Under the pieces are notes generated by a model, which saw only the letters and a program-made list of their open reading frames with translations, was not told the DNA's origin and ran no database searches. A DNA stretch of 23,181 nucleotides, from NCBI GenBank assembly GCA_938041695.1, contig CALISI010000002.1, forward strand, positions 1-23,181, given 5' to 3'. The position numbers were made by a program, and so were the translations under genes. Source of the DNA: an uncultured Actinomyces sp. GTDB taxonomy: Bacteria; Actinomycetota; Actinomycetes; Actinomycetales; Actinomycetaceae. Each line of letters begins with the position of its first letter. Position 1 is the first letter of the stretch. Positions 22,695 through 23,181 of the stretch are shown in pieces.

Positions 22695-22723
22695 ACTATA
22701 GGCGCTGGCTGGACCGCCGCCAA
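22695..22723 (-). promoter_or_regulatory. FMN reductase promoter
   Basis: On the minus strand: -35 TTGGCG (22723-22718), a 17-base spacer and -10 TATAGT (22700-22695). The transcript would start at the distal edge of the leader inverted repeat. Confidence 0.65.
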
Positions 22724-22828
22724 GGATGAATAGCTATTGCTTAGGACACAAGTCCCACAGGCCCGCGACGGTGCGAGTCCTGCGGCCAGTGCGCGCGAAC
22801 CGTGATGAAATAACGCTGCGGAAAACGC

Positions 22829-22864
22829 ACGGAGGGCCTCACTCGTCTGGGTGAGGCCCTCCGT
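22829..22864 (-). terminator. rRNA operon terminator
   Basis: A perfect 14-bp stem, ACGGAGGGCCTCAC (22829-22842) with 22851-22864, and an 8-base loop, 13 bases past the 3' end of 5S rRNA. On the minus strand the stem is followed by GCGTTTTCC. Confidence 0.85.
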
Positions 22865-22876
22865 TTCTGAGGTGTG

Positions 22877-22995
22877 TTGTGGCGGTGTCCTACTCTCCCA
22901 CAACCTGGCGGTTGCAGTACCATTGGCGCTGCCGGGCTTAGCTTCCAGGTTCGGAATGGAGGCTGGGCGTTTCCCCGGTGCTATGACCACCACAA
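22877..22995 (-). rRNA. rrf: 5S ribosomal RNA
   Basis: The minus strand reads GTGGTGGTCATAGCACCGGG, later CATTCCGAACCTGGAAGCTA, and ends AGAGTAGGACACCGCCAC, the standard 5S rRNA landmarks. Ends were set by pairing of the terminal stem TTGTGGTGGT/ACCGCCACAA, giving 119 nt; each end may be off by one or two bases. Confidence 0.95.
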
Positions 22996-23015
22996 GATTG
23001 GTGTTCAACACTGTT

Positions 23016-23041
23016 CCCCACGGTTTGTTGTTTGTGTGGGG
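23016..23041 (-). other. hairpin in the 23S-5S spacer
   Basis: CCCCAC (23016-23021) and GTGGGG (23036-23041) can pair in the 129-base spacer between 23S and 5S rRNA. It is a plausible processing stem. No tRNA gene is present in the spacer. Confidence 0.4.
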
Positions 23042-23099
23042 TGTGGGTTGATCGTGGTTTGTATAGTGGTTGCGGCAGTGTGTTGGCCTGTTTGTTGTT

Positions 23100-23126
23100 C
23101 ACCCAACCCGTGTTGTTGGTTGGGTG
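23100..23126 (-). other. hairpin at the 3' end of 23S rRNA
   Basis: CACCCAACC (23100-23108) and GGTTGGGTG (23118-23126) form a perfect 9-bp stem at or just past the inferred 23S 3' end. It is likely part of precursor processing. Confidence 0.45.
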
Positions 23127-23181
23127 GTTGTTTAGTGTTGGCCCATTAGTACCAGTCGGCTCGCGAGCACCTCGCGGTGCT
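23125..23181 (-). rRNA. rrl: 23S ribosomal RNA, 3' end (partial)
   Basis: The minus strand contains GACTGGTACTAATGGGCC, matching the conserved 3'-terminal region of 23S rRNA (CCGGTACTAATGAACCG in E. coli). The 3' end was placed by analogy, 29 bases after the start of GGTACTAAT; the gene continues beyond the window. Confidence 0.88.

Noticed and set aside
22736..22822. Possible tRNA downstream of the rRNA terminator (GGTGCGAGTCC resembles a T-loop)
   Set aside because: The flanking T-stem bases do not pair, and no acceptor or anticodon stem can be drawn on either strand.

Overview
The base composition (high GC, strong G/C third-position bias), the PspC-domain sensor kinase, a Pmt-type protein O-mannosyltransferase beside rsmI and metG, and several leaderless-looking starts all point to an actinobacterium. 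The fused sucrose EIIBCA and the gene repertoire suggest the Actinomycetaceae (Schaalia/Actinomyces-like). That placement is inference; no database search was possible. I see no phage, IS element or CRISPR array.

Layout. 1-400 (-): 5' part of a DUF1846 (UPF0371) gene. 534-5051: an envelope-stress-type module. A LuxR-type response regulator and a PspC-domain histidine kinase are on the minus strand. They diverge from a PspC membrane protein and a Pro/Thr-rich two-TM protein on the plus strand, and the shared intergenic region is full of inverted repeats. 5142-12853: a sugar-PTS block with EI and HPr (-), a LacI-family regulator (+), a sucrose-type EIIBCA permease (-) and a GH32 sucrose-6-phosphate hydrolase (-). 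It is interrupted at 8408-9148 by a 741-bp non-coding region built of two unrelated repeat clusters. 12976-16464: methionyl-tRNA synthetase (-), nicotinamidase (+) and the 16S rRNA methyltransferase RsmI (-). 16477-20061 (-): a four-gene zinc/manganese-type ABC transporter operon with overlapping stops and starts, preceded by a TATAAT promoter carrying a Fur/Zur-like box. 20213-21955 (+): protein O-mannosyltransferase. 22134-22658 (-): NAD(P)H-dependent FMN reductase. 22877-23181 (-): 5S rRNA and the 3' end of 23S rRNA, i.e. the tail of an rRNA operon.

How it fits together. EI and HPr supply phosphate to the sucrose permease, which carries its own EIIA. Imported sucrose-6-phosphate would be split by the GH32 enzyme, and the LacI-type protein probably acts at a CG-centred palindrome upstream of the permease. 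The metal transporter lies between rsmI and pmt, which are close neighbours in other actinobacteria, so it looks like an insertion into a conserved neighbourhood. The PspC kinase/regulator pair probably senses envelope state and may control the divergent PspC operon. The least explained DNA is the non-coding stretch 8408-9148.
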